The notes: a model not told the origin generated them from the sequence alone. Positions 52,346-61,420 are shown, counted from the stretch's first letter. The stretch is DNA of 64,000 nucleotides from Pseudomonas sp. JQ170C (GCF_035581345.1 NZ_CP141608.1:186001-250000), one strand, 5' to 3'. Made by a program: numbers and translations.

Positions 52346-53410
52346 ATGAACACTCCGGTCGCAAACCCAGGCGCACAGATGAAAGTGCGCGGTATCCACA
52401 AGCGCTTCGGCGCCTTTACCGCCCTGCAGGATGTCTCCCTCGACATCGCCGCCGGTGAACTGGTGTGCCTGCTCGGCCCGTCCGGCTGCGGCAAGACCAC
52501 GCTGCTGCGCTGCATCGCAGGCCTTGAGCGCCAGGACCGCGGCACCCTGTACATCGGCGACCGTGACATTTCCGACCTGCCGCCCCAGGCCCGTGACTAC
52601 GGCATCCTGTTCCAGTCCTACGCGCTGTTCCCCAACCTGACCGTCGAGGCCAATATCGCCTACGGCCTGGCCGGCAGCGGTCGTGACGAGGTGCGCCAGC
52701 GAGTGGCGCAGATGCTGGAGTTGGTGGGCCTGTCGGGCAGCGAGAAAAAATACCCCGGCCAGCTTTCCGGCGGTCAGCAACAGCGTGTGGCCCTGGCCCG
52801 CGCCCTGGCGCCGGCGCCGTCGCTGCTGCTGCTCGACGAGCCGATGTCGGCCCTCGATGCACGGGTTCGCGAGCACCTGTGCACCGAGCTGCGCCAACTG
52901 CAGCGCCAGCTCGGCATCACCACCTTGATGGTCACCCACAACCAGGACGAGGCCATGCTGATGGCCGACCGCATTGCCGTGATGAACAACGGCCAGGTCG
53001 AGCAGTACGCCACGCCCCAGGACATCTACGACAAGCCGGCCACACCGTTCGTGGCCGAATTCGTCGGCCAGGGCAACTGGCTCCCGTTCCAGCGTCACAG
53101 CGACAGCCATGCCCAGGTTGGCGCCTTGAACATGCGCCTGGCCGACGGTGCCGGCCAGGCCCGCAGCGGTCGCTTGTTCTGCCGCCCCGAGGCCATCAGC
53201 GTCAACCCGCCGGTGCATGAAGAAAACCTGTTCCCGGCCCGGGTGCGCGAGATCACCTTCCTCGGTAACCGCTGCCGCATGAGCTTTGAATTCAATGAGC
53301 TGCCAGGGCACGCCTTGCTGGCGGAAGTGGCGCCCGAGTCGATGCCGCGCCTGGGCAACCAAGACATCTGGGTCGCCCTGCCGCCGCGCAGCCTGCAGGT
53401 GTTTGCCTGA
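52346..53410 (+). CDS. Phosphonate ABC transporter ATPase (PhnT2-type)
   Basis: A 354-residue ABC ATPase of the iron/putrescine/AEP group. Walker A GPSGCGKT (44-51), LSGGQQQR, Walker B LLLDEPMSALD and the switch His in VTHNQDEAMLMAD are complete, with a C-terminal TOBE domain. By context it energises uptake of 2-aminoethylphosphonate or a relative, matching the TIGR03265/PhnT2 type. ATG 52346 is chosen. The next gene begins two bases after its stop codon. Confidence 0.9.
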   Translation: MNTPVANPGAQMKVRGIHKRFGAFTALQDVSLDIAAGELVCLLGPSGCGKTTLLRCIAGLERQDRGTLYIGDRDISDLPPQARDYGILFQSYALFPNLTVEANIAYGLAGSGRDEVRQRVAQMLELVGLSGSEKKYPGQLSGGQQQRVALARALAPAPSLLLLDEPMSALDARVREHLCTELRQLQRQLGITTLMVTHNQDEAMLMADRIAVMNNGQVEQYATPQDIYDKPATPFVAEFVGQGNWLPFQRHSDSHAQVGALNMRLADGAGQARSGRLFCRPEAISVNPPVHEENLFPARVREITFLGNRCRMSFEFNELPGHALLAEVAPESMPRLGNQDIWVALPPRSLQVFA

Positions 53411-53411
53411 G

Positions 53412-55136
53412 ATGGCCGCGCCAATGACCATGCCGATCGCTCACGCGAAGGCAGCACAGCGCTCCGGCGCCTCACTGGGTGATCGACTGTTCGTGGTCGG
53501 CGGCAAATGGCTGCTGCTGCTGTTGCTCACCGTTGCCGTGCTGATGCCGTTGATGGCGATCTTCTGGCGCGGTTTCAGCAGCGATGCCGGGCAGGGCGGC
53601 GGCCTGGTGGCCGCGCGTGAACTGTTTGCCAGCGCCAACTTCCATTGGCTGCTGGGCAACAGCCTGAAGGTGTCGCTCAGCGTTGCAGCCATCGTCGTGC
53701 CGCTGGCGTACCTGTTCGCCTACGCGCTGCAGCGTACGCTGATCCCCGGCAAGCGCATCTGGCGCGGTATCTCGCTGCTGCCGCTACTGGCGCCGTCGAT
53801 GCTGCCGGCCATTGCCCTGGTGTATCTGTTCGGCAACCAGGGGCTGCTGCGCAGCCTGCTCAGCGACAACATCTATGGCTTCTGGGGCATTGTCCTGGGC
53901 GAAGCCATCTACACCTTTCCCCACGCGCTTATGATCCTGCTTTCGGCGCTGTCGCTGGCCGACGCGCGTCTGTTCGATGCCGCATCGAGCATGGGCGCAG
54001 GCCCTTGGCGTGCCTTTCACAGCATTACCTGGCCGGCCACCCGCCAGGCCGTGTTCGCGGCCTTCTGCCTGGTGTTCACCCTGACCATCACCGACTTCGG
54101 CGTGCCGGTGGTCGTGGGTGGCGACTATCAGGTGCTGGCGCTGGAAGCCTACAAGGCGGTGGTCGGCCAGCAACAGTTCGGTCGCGGCGCCCTGATCGGC
54201 ATGGTCCTGCTGGTGCCGGCGCTGCTGAGCTTCACCGTCGATGCCTGGCTGCGTCGCCGCCAGGGCGATTCGATGAGTGGCCGTGCCCAGGTGTTCCAGC
54301 CGCAGCCCTCGCGTCGTCGTGATGCCTGGTTCCTGGCGGTGGTGGTGATGGTCTGTGCGGTGCTGTTGTTGGTGGTGGGCATGGCGGTGTACTCATCGCT
54401 GGTCACCTTCTGGCCCTACAACATGACGTTGTCGCTCAAGCACTACCAGTTCGACGAAACCGCCGGCGGTGGCTGGCTGGCCTACCGGAACAGCCTGACC
54501 ATGGCCCTGTGCTCGGCGCTGATCGGCAGTGCGGTGATCTTCACCGGCGCCTACCTGATGGAAAAGACCAAGGGCCAGCGCTCGCTGAACCTGGTGCTGC
54601 GCCTGCTCAGCTTCGTGCCGATGGCAGTACCTGGCTTGGTGCTGGGCCTGGGCTACGTGTTCTTCTTCAACCTGACCAGCAACCCCCTGCATGTGTTCTA
54701 CGGCAGCATGGCGTTGCTGGTGGTGTGCACCATCGCCCACTACCTGACCACCGCCAACATGACCGCGACCACTGCCCTGCGCCAGCTCGACGGCGAGTTC
54801 GAGGCCGCCGCGCTATCGCTCAAGGCGCCGCTGTACCGGCACTTTCTGCGGGTCACCGTACCGATCTGCCTGCCGGCGCTGCTGGACATCATTCGCTACC
54901 TGTTCGTCTCGGCGATGACCACGGTATCGGCAGCGATCTTCCTCTACAGCCCCGACACCATCCTGGCCGCCGTCGCCGTGCTGAACATGGACGATGCCGG
55001 CAACGTCGGCGGTGCGGCGGCCATGTCGACCCTGATCCTGCTCACCAGTGCCACCGTTTCGCTGCTCCTAGCCTGGGCCTCGCGCGGCCTGTTGCAACGC
55101 TCCCAAGCCTGGCGCCAGCGCGCGCCGGGCAACTGA
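53412..55136 (+). CDS. Phosphonate ABC transporter permease, fused (PhnU2-type)
   Basis: A 574-residue permease with about twelve membrane helices in two tandem permease domains, each with an ATPase-contact loop (DAASSMGAGPWRAFHSIT; EAAALSLKAPLYRHFLRVTV). The fusion is typical of the FbpB-like and PhnU2 (TIGR03262) types, so no second permease gene is needed. The start at 53412 follows the ATPase stop directly; the frame is open further upstream inside the ATPase gene but is not used. The binding-protein gene is 40 bases downstream. Confidence 0.9.
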   Translation: MAAPMTMPIAHAKAAQRSGASLGDRLFVVGGKWLLLLLLTVAVLMPLMAIFWRGFSSDAGQGGGLVAARELFASANFHWLLGNSLKVSLSVAAIVVPLAYLFAYALQRTLIPGKRIWRGISLLPLLAPSMLPAIALVYLFGNQGLLRSLLSDNIYGFWGIVLGEAIYTFPHALMILLSALSLADARLFDAASSMGAGPWRAFHSITWPATRQAVFAAFCLVFTLTITDFGVPVVVGGDYQVLALEAYKAVVGQQQFGRGALIGMVLLVPALLSFTVDAWLRRRQGDSMSGRAQVFQPQPSRRRDAWFLAVVVMVCAVLLLVVGMAVYSSLVTFWPYNMTLSLKHYQFDETAGGGWLAYRNSLTMALCSALIGSAVIFTGAYLMEKTKGQRSLNLVLRLLSFVPMAVPGLVLGLGYVFFFNLTSNPLHVFYGSMALLVVCTIAHYLTTANMTATTALRQLDGEFEAAALSLKAPLYRHFLRVTVPICLPALLDIIRYLFVSAMTTVSAAIFLYSPDTILAAVAVLNMDDAGNVGGAAAMSTLILLTSATVSLLLAWASRGLLQRSQAWRQRAPGN

Positions 55137-55176
55137 TTGCCTTACCCAACCCTGTACCGTTCAAAGGAACCGCATC

Positions 55177-56202
55177 ATGTTCAAGCCACTTGCTCTTGCC
55201 GCTGCCGTCCTCACTGCGTTCAGCCTGCAGGCCACTGCCGCCGATACCCAGCTGACGGTCTACACCGCGCTCGAAGCCGAACAGCTCAAGAGCTACAAGC
55301 AGGCCTTCGAGAAGGCCAACCCGGACATCGAAATCAAGTGGGTGCGTGACTCTACCGGCATCATCACCGCCAAGCTGCTGGCCGAGAAAGACCGCCCGCA
55401 AGCCGACGCCGTATGGGGCCTGGCCGCTTCCAGCCTGGCGATCCTCGACCAGCAGGGCATGCTGCAAAGCTATGCACCCAAGGACCTCGACAAGATCGGC
55501 GGCAACTACCGTGATGCCGCCAACCCACCGGCCTGGGTCGGCATGGACGTCTGGGCCGCCACCATCTGCTTCAACACCATCGAAGCGCAAAAGCAGGGCC
55601 TGACCAAGCCTGTGAGCTGGCAAGACCTGACCAAGCCCGAGTACAAGGGCAAGATCGTCATGCCGAACCCGGCGTCCTCCGGCACCGGCTTCCTGGATGT
55701 CAGCGCCTGGTTGCAGACCTTCGGCGAGAAGCAGGGCTGGCAGTACATGGACGACCTGCACCAGAACATCGGCCAGTACGTTCACTCCGGCTCCAAGCCG
55801 TGCAAGTTGGCGGCAGCCGGCGAGTTCCCGATCGGTATCTCGTTCGAGTACCCGGCCGTGCAGCTCAAGCGCCAGGGCGCGCCGCTGGACATCGTCCTGC
55901 CAAAAGAGGGCCTGGGCTGGGAAATCGAAGCCACTGCCGTGCTCAAGGGCAGCAAGCATGAAGCCGCCGCCAAGCGCCTGGCCGACTTCTCCGCAAGCCC
56001 GGCGGCGATGGAGCTGTACAAGGAAAACTTCGCCGTGCTCGCCCAGCCGGGTATTGCCAAGCCGCAGACCGAACTGCCGGCCGACTATGAGCAGCGCCTG
56101 ATCAAGAACGACTTCGCCTGGGCCTCGCAGAACCGCGACAGCATCCTGGCCGAATGGCGCAAGCGCTATGACGGCAAGTCGGAGAAGGTGGCGCAGCAGT
56201 AA
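55177..56202 (+). CDS. Phosphonate-binding periplasmic protein (PhnS2/AepX-type)
   Basis: A 341-residue binding protein with a signal peptide (MFKPLALAAAVLTAFSLQATA). The mature part starts ADTQLTVYTALEAEQLKSYK and resembles Fe/AEP-binding proteins (TIGR03261, PhnS2). Ligand-site runs include WVRDSTGIITAKLLAEK, MPNPASSGTGFLDV and GSKPCKLAAAGEFPIGISFE. P. putida has a characterised AEP-binding AepX; whether this is its orthologue cannot be proved here. It is the last transporter gene; AAGGAAC precedes the ATG. Confidence 0.9.
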   Translation: MFKPLALAAAVLTAFSLQATAADTQLTVYTALEAEQLKSYKQAFEKANPDIEIKWVRDSTGIITAKLLAEKDRPQADAVWGLAASSLAILDQQGMLQSYAPKDLDKIGGNYRDAANPPAWVGMDVWAATICFNTIEAQKQGLTKPVSWQDLTKPEYKGKIVMPNPASSGTGFLDVSAWLQTFGEKQGWQYMDDLHQNIGQYVHSGSKPCKLAAAGEFPIGISFEYPAVQLKRQGAPLDIVLPKEGLGWEIEATAVLKGSKHEAAAKRLADFSASPAAMELYKENFAVLAQPGIAKPQTELPADYEQRLIKNDFAWASQNRDSILAEWRKRYDGKSEKVAQQ

Positions 56203-56208
56203 CTTCCA

Positions 56209-56258
56209 ATCGCGGGGCAAGCCCGCTCCTGCGGTAGGAGCGGGCTTGCCCCGCGATC
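56209..56258. repeat. REP pair inside the phosphonate operon
   Basis: Two inverted REP cores lie between the binding-protein gene and the oxidoreductase gene, where the hairpin may separate transport from catabolic mRNA levels. Confidence 0.9.
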
Positions 56259-56276
56259 TTTTTCAAGGACTTCGAC

Positions 56277-57404
56277 ATGACCGATCTACTGATCGTCGGC
56301 GCCGGCATTCTCGGTTTGTCCCACGCCTACGCCGCCGCCCGCCGTGGCCTCAAGGTGCGGGTATTCGAGCGCACCGCCACACCGCTGGGCGCCTCGGTGC
56401 GCAACTTTGGCCAGGCCCTGGTCACCGGCCAGCCACCGGGCGAGATGCTCGAACTGGCCAAGGCCAGCCGGGGCATCTGGGCGCACTGGTCGCGCCACGC
56501 CGGCTTCGATTTGAAGAGCAATGGCTCGCTGCTGTTCGCCCGCACCGCGCTTGAGCAGGAACTGCTTGAAGCGTTCTGCGCCGAGCGGGCCGTGGCCCAT
56601 GGCTACAGGGTCGAGCTGCTGTCGGGTGCGGCCCTCAATGACCTGTACGGCGGCCAGTTCCGCCACCACCGCGCGGCCCTGCGCGGCCTGGATGACCAGC
56701 AGTTGTACTCGCGCGAAGCCCTGCCGACGCTGATCCGTTTCCTGCAGCAGGAACTGGATGTGCAGTTCCACTTCTCCACTCTGGTGCGCGGCATCGAGCC
56801 CGGTCGCGTATCGACCACCGCTGGCGATTTCAGTGCCAGCCAGATCGTGGTCTGCTCGGGCCACGACTACCAGACCCTGCTCGCCGAACCCATCGCCACG
56901 CTGCAACCCCAGGTGTGTCGCTTGCAGATGCTGCGCGCCCGGCCACGCTTCAAGCTGGACCTGCAGCACGCGCTGCTGACCGGCCTGAGCTGTGTTCACT
57001 ACGGCGCCTTTGCCGACCTGCCACAGGCCCAGGCACTCAAGGCGCACCTGCAGGCAAACAGCCCGCACCTGATGGAGCACGGCATTCACCTGCTGGTCAG
57101 CCCCACGCCCCATGGCGAGCTGATCATCGGCGACTCCCATGCCTATGGCAGTGATGTTTCGCCCTTCAATGCCGAGCAGGTCGACACCTGGATGATCGAG
57201 CTGGCCGAACACACCTTCGGTGGTCGGATCGAGGTGGTCGAACGCTGGCAGGGCGTCTATGGTTCTGGCGGTCCCGGGCCGTTTTCGCTGTTGCAGGTGA
57301 CGCCGGGCGTGAGTGCGGCGCTGATGCACAGCGGCGTCGGCATGAGCGTCGGCCCGGCCCTGGCCGAGCGGCATATCGCTCGACTGCTGAACGAAACCGA
57401 TTGA
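56277..57404 (+). CDS. FAD-dependent oxidoreductase of phosphonate clusters (TIGR03364-type)
   Basis: A 375-residue FAD oxidoreductase of the D-amino-acid-oxidase fold. The dinucleotide motif is LLIVGAGILGLSHAYAAARR (residues 4-23), followed by NFGQALVTGQ, which lies near the flavin. A C-terminal GVSAALMHSGVGMSVGPAL contacts FAD. It belongs, I believe, to the TIGR03364 group found almost only beside phosphonate genes, and oxidises an amine or N-methylated phosphonate in current proposals (PbfD-type). The product would feed the PhnZ-like enzyme or another route. AAGGAC precedes the ATG. It is 11 bases before the HD gene. Confidence 0.87.
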   Translation: MTDLLIVGAGILGLSHAYAAARRGLKVRVFERTATPLGASVRNFGQALVTGQPPGEMLELAKASRGIWAHWSRHAGFDLKSNGSLLFARTALEQELLEAFCAERAVAHGYRVELLSGAALNDLYGGQFRHHRAALRGLDDQQLYSREALPTLIRFLQQELDVQFHFSTLVRGIEPGRVSTTAGDFSASQIVVCSGHDYQTLLAEPIATLQPQVCRLQMLRARPRFKLDLQHALLTGLSCVHYGAFADLPQAQALKAHLQANSPHLMEHGIHLLVSPTPHGELIIGDSHAYGSDVSPFNAEQVDTWMIELAEHTFGGRIEVVERWQGVYGSGGPGPFSLLQVTPGVSAALMHSGVGMSVGPALAERHIARLLNETD

Positions 57405-57414
57405 GGGGATAACC

Positions 57415-57969
57415 ATGAGAACAGCCGAACAGGTTGTCAGCGAAATCTTCGCCCTGTACCAGCAGCATGGCGATGACGATTACATCGGCGAGCCGGTGTC
57501 GCAGCTGGAGCACATGTCCCAGGCGGCCCAGCTGGCGCTGGACGAAGGTTTTGATGATGAGGTGGTGCTGGCGGCGTTCTTCCATGACATCGGCCATATC
57601 TGCGGCGGTGCCGAAGGCGACATGGGCGGCTACGGTGTGGTCAGCCATGAACAGGTGGGTGCCAACTACTTGCGACGCTGTGGCTTCAGTGAGCGCATGG
57701 CGACCCTGGTGCAGTACCACGTCGAGGCCAAGCGCTACCTCACCTTGCGCAAGCCCGGTTACTACGAACGCCTGAGCGAAGCCAGCCGGCGCACCCTTGA
57801 GTACCAGGGCGGGGTAATGAGCGAAGCAGAAGCCGATGCCTTCGAGCGCGATCCGCTATGTGCGGTGAGCCTGCGGATGCGCGAGTGGGATGAACTGGCC
57901 AAGGAGATGAATGTGCCGGTGATTGACCTGGACGTGCTCAAGGGCAAGGCGCTGGGGCTGTTGCATTGA
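57415..57969 (+). CDS. PhnZ-like HD-domain phosphonate oxygenase
   Basis: A 184-residue HD-domain protein matching PhnZ, the mixed-valence di-iron oxygenase that cleaves the C-P bond of (R)-1-hydroxy-2-aminoethylphosphonate to glycine and phosphate. All metal ligands line up within two residues of PhnZ: His33, His57, Asp58, His78, His102 and Asp159. The lid residues are also kept: Tyr23 and Glu26 in DDYIGEPVSQLEH. Lys106 is at the substrate Lys position. It is the last gene of the unit, 11 bases after the oxidoreductase. No PhnY hydroxylase is seen in the window. GGGGATAACC precedes the ATG. Confidence 0.88.
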   Translation: MRTAEQVVSEIFALYQQHGDDDYIGEPVSQLEHMSQAAQLALDEGFDDEVVLAAFFHDIGHICGGAEGDMGGYGVVSHEQVGANYLRRCGFSERMATLVQYHVEAKRYLTLRKPGYYERLSEASRRTLEYQGGVMSEAEADAFERDPLCAVSLRMREWDELAKEMNVPVIDLDVLKGKALGLLH

Positions 57970-57973
57970 GTTT

Positions 57974-58022
57974 TCGCGGGGCAAGCCCGCTCCTGCGGCA
58001 GGAGTGGGCTTGCCCCGCGATT
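57974..58022. repeat. REP pair
   Basis: Two inverted REP cores lie between the convergent PhnZ-like and GTPase genes. Confidence 0.9.
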
Positions 58023-58026
58023 GGGT

Positions 58027-59397
58027 CTAAAGCTCCAGCACCAAGGCCTCGATCTGCTCCTGACGTTCCACCTGATTCACCTTGGCCCCCGGGTTGAGCG
58101 ATGACCATTGCGGATGCGCCCGCGCCTTGCTCAAGGCGTCCGGCAACGTGCCCTCGCGCCAGCTCTGTTCCTGGGGTGCGCTCAACGTGATCTGCCCCAT
58201 CGCCGCATGGCCGCGGCTGTCCAGCGCCTGGATCAGCTGATGCTGGCGCAGGGCCAACAGGCGCAATACGCTGTCATCCACCGTCAACTCCCGCTGCCCC
58301 TTGAGCTTGCCAAGCAGCCGTGAGCCATAGCTGCGCGCAGTTTGCAGGGCGCCACCGGCAATCGCACCGGCCAGTGCGGCCGCCCCGAGGGTGATGCCAC
58401 CCACCAGCAGGTCGATACCCGCACCCGCCGCCGCACCCGCGGCCACGCCGCTGCCAAGGCGAACACCCAGCAACTTTAGGGTTTCGGGGTTGAACAGGTC
58501 GTCGCCCCAGCGCCCGTTGAGCAAGGGAAGGTCGTTGGCGCTGGCGTCGTCCTTGCGAAAGGCATAGAGCTTGAGCAAGGACTCGACGCAGCGTTGTTCG
58601 CGCTGGCGAATGTCCTTGCGCAAGGCTTCGATGGCCGCCGCTTCTGCGCCAGGTTCGGTGACTACGCTGCGTCGGCACGCGGCACAATCGAGCAACAGCT
58701 CGGCCACCAGGCGCTTGGCACTGAGCTGCCGGGCCAGGCGTTGTGCCTGTTGGTCGTCGATCAGCCGTTGCAGGGCCGGGCGGGACTTTTCCAGCATCAG
58801 CGCCAGGCTTTCGTAGAGGCGTCGCTCGCCATCTTCCGGGGGGGCGACGCTGTCGAAACGTACCAGGGCATGCAAGCCCAGGCGCGCCAAGGCCTCCCGC
58901 CAGTCCGGCTCACGGTGGTCGCTGCTGGCGACGAAGTTGAGCACCGGCAACAGCGGCTTGCCGCAACCGGCGAGCACCTCCAGTTCATCCCGGTACTTGG
59001 CCAGCACCGGTTCACGGGCATCGATCACGTACAGGCCGGCGTCGCTGGCCAGCAACTGGCGCAGCACCTTGGCTTCCTGCTCGAAACGCTGGCGCGCCTC
59101 GCTGCCCTGAAGAAAACGCTCCAGCCGGGCCGGGCCATCGAGACGCTCGCCCGGACGCTCCAGGCGCTCGAGATAGTCGAGGAGGGCAATGGCATCTTCC
59201 AGGCCGGGGGTGTCGTAGAGCTCCAGCAGGGGCTCGCCGTCTACCGACAGGCGCGCGCCTTCGACGTGGCGGGTGGTGCTGGGGCGATGGGAGACTTCGC
59301 CAAAGCCCACGTCGCGGGTAAGGGTGCGCAGCAGGGAGGTTTTGCCGACGTTGGTGTGGCCGACCACGGCCAGCTTCAGTGGCTTAGTCATGGCCAT
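58027..59397 (-). CDS. GTPase with DUF3482
   Basis: A 456-residue protein. The N-terminal GTPase domain has P-loop GHTNVGKTS (residues 13-21), switch DTPG (YDTPGLEDAIALL) and a NFVAS element in place of NKxD, so guanine specificity is uncertain. The C-terminal DUF3482 part has a Gly/Ala-rich hydrophobic stretch (GVAAGAAAGAGIDLL then GGITLGAAALAGAIAGGAL), perhaps a membrane-inserting hairpin. The start overlaps the end of the DUF2868 gene by 14 bases, so the two are translationally coupled. No function is established. Confidence 0.85.
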   Translation of the reverse strand: MAMTKPLKLAVVGHTNVGKTSLLRTLTRDVGFGEVSHRPSTTRHVEGARLSVDGEPLLELYDTPGLEDAIALLDYLERLERPGERLDGPARLERFLQGSEARQRFEQEAKVLRQLLASDAGLYVIDAREPVLAKYRDELEVLAGCGKPLLPVLNFVASSDHREPDWREALARLGLHALVRFDSVAPPEDGERRLYESLALMLEKSRPALQRLIDDQQAQRLARQLSAKRLVAELLLDCAACRRSVVTEPGAEAAAIEALRKDIRQREQRCVESLLKLYAFRKDDASANDLPLLNGRWGDDLFNPETLKLLGVRLGSGVAAGAAAGAGIDLLVGGITLGAAALAGAIAGGALQTARSYGSRLLGKLKGQRELTVDDSVLRLLALRQHQLIQALDSRGHAAMGQITLSAPQEQSWREGTLPDALSKARAHPQWSSLNPGAKVNQVERQEQIEALVLEL

Positions 59398-60775
59398 GCT
59401 CCAGCCAGTTCAAGGGTGCGCTGTCGGCATACGTCAGCCCAAGTTGCTCCAGTGCCTGGTGCCAGTCGCCCAGGCGGTCGGCGTCCAGTGCCTGCCCGGG
59501 CAGCGCCTGCAATAACCAGATGCGTGTGGCGCCGGCATTGCGCGCAAGCTCGGCGAGCAGCGCCAGGCTGCCTCGATCCGGGGAGCGCCGCGGGTCACAG
59601 GCAATGGCCAGGCGCGCCGGTGGAAAGCGGCTGAGTTGTTCGAGCAGTTTGTTGCGTGACTCGCGACTGTCGAGGATGCCGGCATTGCTGACCGACTTCG
59701 GCAAGGCGGGTGGCCAGGGGCGCTGATCGTCCAGCTCCAGGCCCACCAGCAGGGCCCCGTCGCTGTGTTCTTCACCTGCGCTGCGGACAATCTGCGGCAA
59801 GGCTTCGGGCGCGGCATCGTTGACGCCCAGGCGTTCGCTGCTGGGCATCAGGGCTTCGCGCAACTGACTGTAGCCGGGCAGGTTGAGGTCCAGCTGCAGG
59901 CGGTCACGCCCGCTGCGCCAACGCCACAGGCACAGGGCGGCCAACACCAGGCGCGGGACAATGCCGTACACCAGCAACACCCCGAGCAGCCAGCTTGCCC
60001 AGGCCTGGCGAGCCAGTTCCAGGGCCGGTTGGCTGTCGCCGCTGGCGCGGATCATCTCGACGTCGGGGACGCTGAACCCCAGCAGTGAAGGCAGCGAGCC
60101 CAGTGCCTGGGTCAGGCCGACGAACGTATCGGCACCAAGGATGGTGGTTTCCCAGACAAAGCCGTAGCGCCGGGTGGCGAGCAGGATCAACAGCATGACC
60201 AGCGCCGTGCTCAGGGCCACCAGCCACAGACCATGCACCAGCAGCCCGAGCAGCCAGCGGTTGAGCTTTTGCCGTTGCAGCAGCACCAGCAGGGCAGGGG
60301 CCAGGTGCGCGGCCTGGGCGTCGCGGGCGAATTTTTCGCTAAGCCACATCCACAGCCGCCCCAGCGTCGCGCCCTGTTCACCGGCCAGAAAAAAGCCCAG
60401 TGCCCAGCCCAGCAGCAACAGCAGGTTCAGGCCGAGCAGGCTGCCCAGAGCCCAGAACACATTGACCGGCCGCTGGCTGTCGCCCAGGGCCGCCAGCGCC
60501 AGGCCGGCGCCACTGAACACCGCCAGCACCAGCAACAGTGCCAGCGCCAGGCGGGCGCCCTGTTTCCAGTGCAGCAGGGCGCTGCGCAAGCCGTCGCGTT
60601 CGGCCAGCCACAGGGCGCGCTGCTCGATGCGCGTTGGCAGGTCGCCGCCCTGCTGACGGGCGCGGCGATTGGCTTCCTGGTCTTCCAGCGGGCCTGCATG
60701 TTCTTCGCGCAGGCGCACGGCTTCGGTGAGCCAGCGTTTGTCCAGGTCAGTCAGTGCAGTCACACAGTCTTCCAT
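59384..60775 (-). CDS. DUF2868 membrane protein, GTPase partner
   Basis: A 463-residue protein with an acidic N-terminus (MEDCVTALTDLDKRWLTEAV), two membrane helices near 70-90 and 102-130, a third near 172-198 and a fourth near 265-288, then a soluble C-terminal domain (LVGLELDDQRPWPPALPKSV). The order and partner match DUF2868, always found beside a DUF3482 GTPase. The C-terminal part reads like a Rossmann or von Willebrand-type fold. It is the first gene of the pair and divergent from folA. Function unknown. Confidence 0.83.
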   Translation of the reverse strand: MEDCVTALTDLDKRWLTEAVRLREEHAGPLEDQEANRRARQQGGDLPTRIEQRALWLAERDGLRSALLHWKQGARLALALLLVLAVFSGAGLALAALGDSQRPVNVFWALGSLLGLNLLLLLGWALGFFLAGEQGATLGRLWMWLSEKFARDAQAAHLAPALLVLLQRQKLNRWLLGLLVHGLWLVALSTALVMLLILLATRRYGFVWETTILGADTFVGLTQALGSLPSLLGFSVPDVEMIRASGDSQPALELARQAWASWLLGVLLVYGIVPRLVLAALCLWRWRSGRDRLQLDLNLPGYSQLREALMPSSERLGVNDAAPEALPQIVRSAGEEHSDGALLVGLELDDQRPWPPALPKSVSNAGILDSRESRNKLLEQLSRFPPARLAIACDPRRSPDRGSLALLAELARNAGATRIWLLQALPGQALDADRLGDWHQALEQLGLTYADSAPLNWLEHGHD

Positions 60776-60838
60776 TGATCAAGTGATCCCAAAGCATAAC
60801 CCAGGCATCGCAGAACGGGCTTTGCTATCCTCGCCGGC

Positions 60839-61357
60839 ATGAAAACATCACTTCCCCTAAGTCTGATCGCGGCGCTCGCCGAGAACCGCGTGATCGGCAT
60901 CGACAACAGCATGCCCTGGCACCTGCCGGGGGATTTCAAGTACTTCAAGGCCACGACCCTGGGCAAGCCGATCATCATGGGGCGCAAGACCTGGGACTCC
61001 CTCGGCCGTCCGCTGCCGGGGCGCCTGAACCTGGTCGTCAGCCGCCAGCCCGGGTTGCAGCTGGAAGGCGCCGAGGTGTTCGCGTCGCTGGATGAGGCCA
61101 TCGTGCGCGCCGAACAGTGGGCACTGGCGCAAGGCGTCGACGAGCTGATGCTGATTGGCGGGGCGCAGCTTTATACCCAGGCGATCGAGCGCGGTCTTGC
61201 AGACCGGCTGTACCTGACACGGGTCGAGTTGAGCCCGGAAGGGGATGCGTGGTTTCCCGCGTTCGATGCGGCGCAGTGGGCGTTGGCGTCGACGCGGGAG
61301 AATCCGGCTGAGGAGGGGAAGCCGGCGTATCACTTTGAGGTTTGGGAGCGGGTTTGA
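60839..61357 (+). CDS. folA: Dihydrofolate reductase FolA
   Basis: A 172-residue dihydrofolate reductase reducing dihydrofolate to tetrahydrofolate with NADPH. Active-site runs: IAALAENRVIGIDNSMPWHL with the usual Asp further on (LPGDFKYFKATT), IIMGRKTWDSLGRPLPGR, LMLIGGAQLYTQAI. Length is usual. It supports the thymidylate cycle with thyA. It is divergent from the DUF2868 gene with a 63-base gap, so the promoters must overlap. A REP pair follows. Confidence 0.95.
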   Translation: MKTSLPLSLIAALAENRVIGIDNSMPWHLPGDFKYFKATTLGKPIIMGRKTWDSLGRPLPGRLNLVVSRQPGLQLEGAEVFASLDEAIVRAEQWALAQGVDELMLIGGAQLYTQAIERGLADRLYLTRVELSPEGDAWFPAFDAAQWALASTRENPAEEGKPAYHFEVWERV

Positions 61358-61363
61358 AAAAAG

Positions 61364-61416
61364 CATCGCGGGGCAAGCCCGCTCCTACCTGTGTAGGAGC
61401 GGGCTTGCCCCGCGAA
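61364..61416. repeat. REP pair
   Basis: Two inverted REP cores with a CTACCTGTGTAG centre lie between convergent folA and tcyP. Confidence 0.9.
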
Positions 61417-61420
61417 TTGT

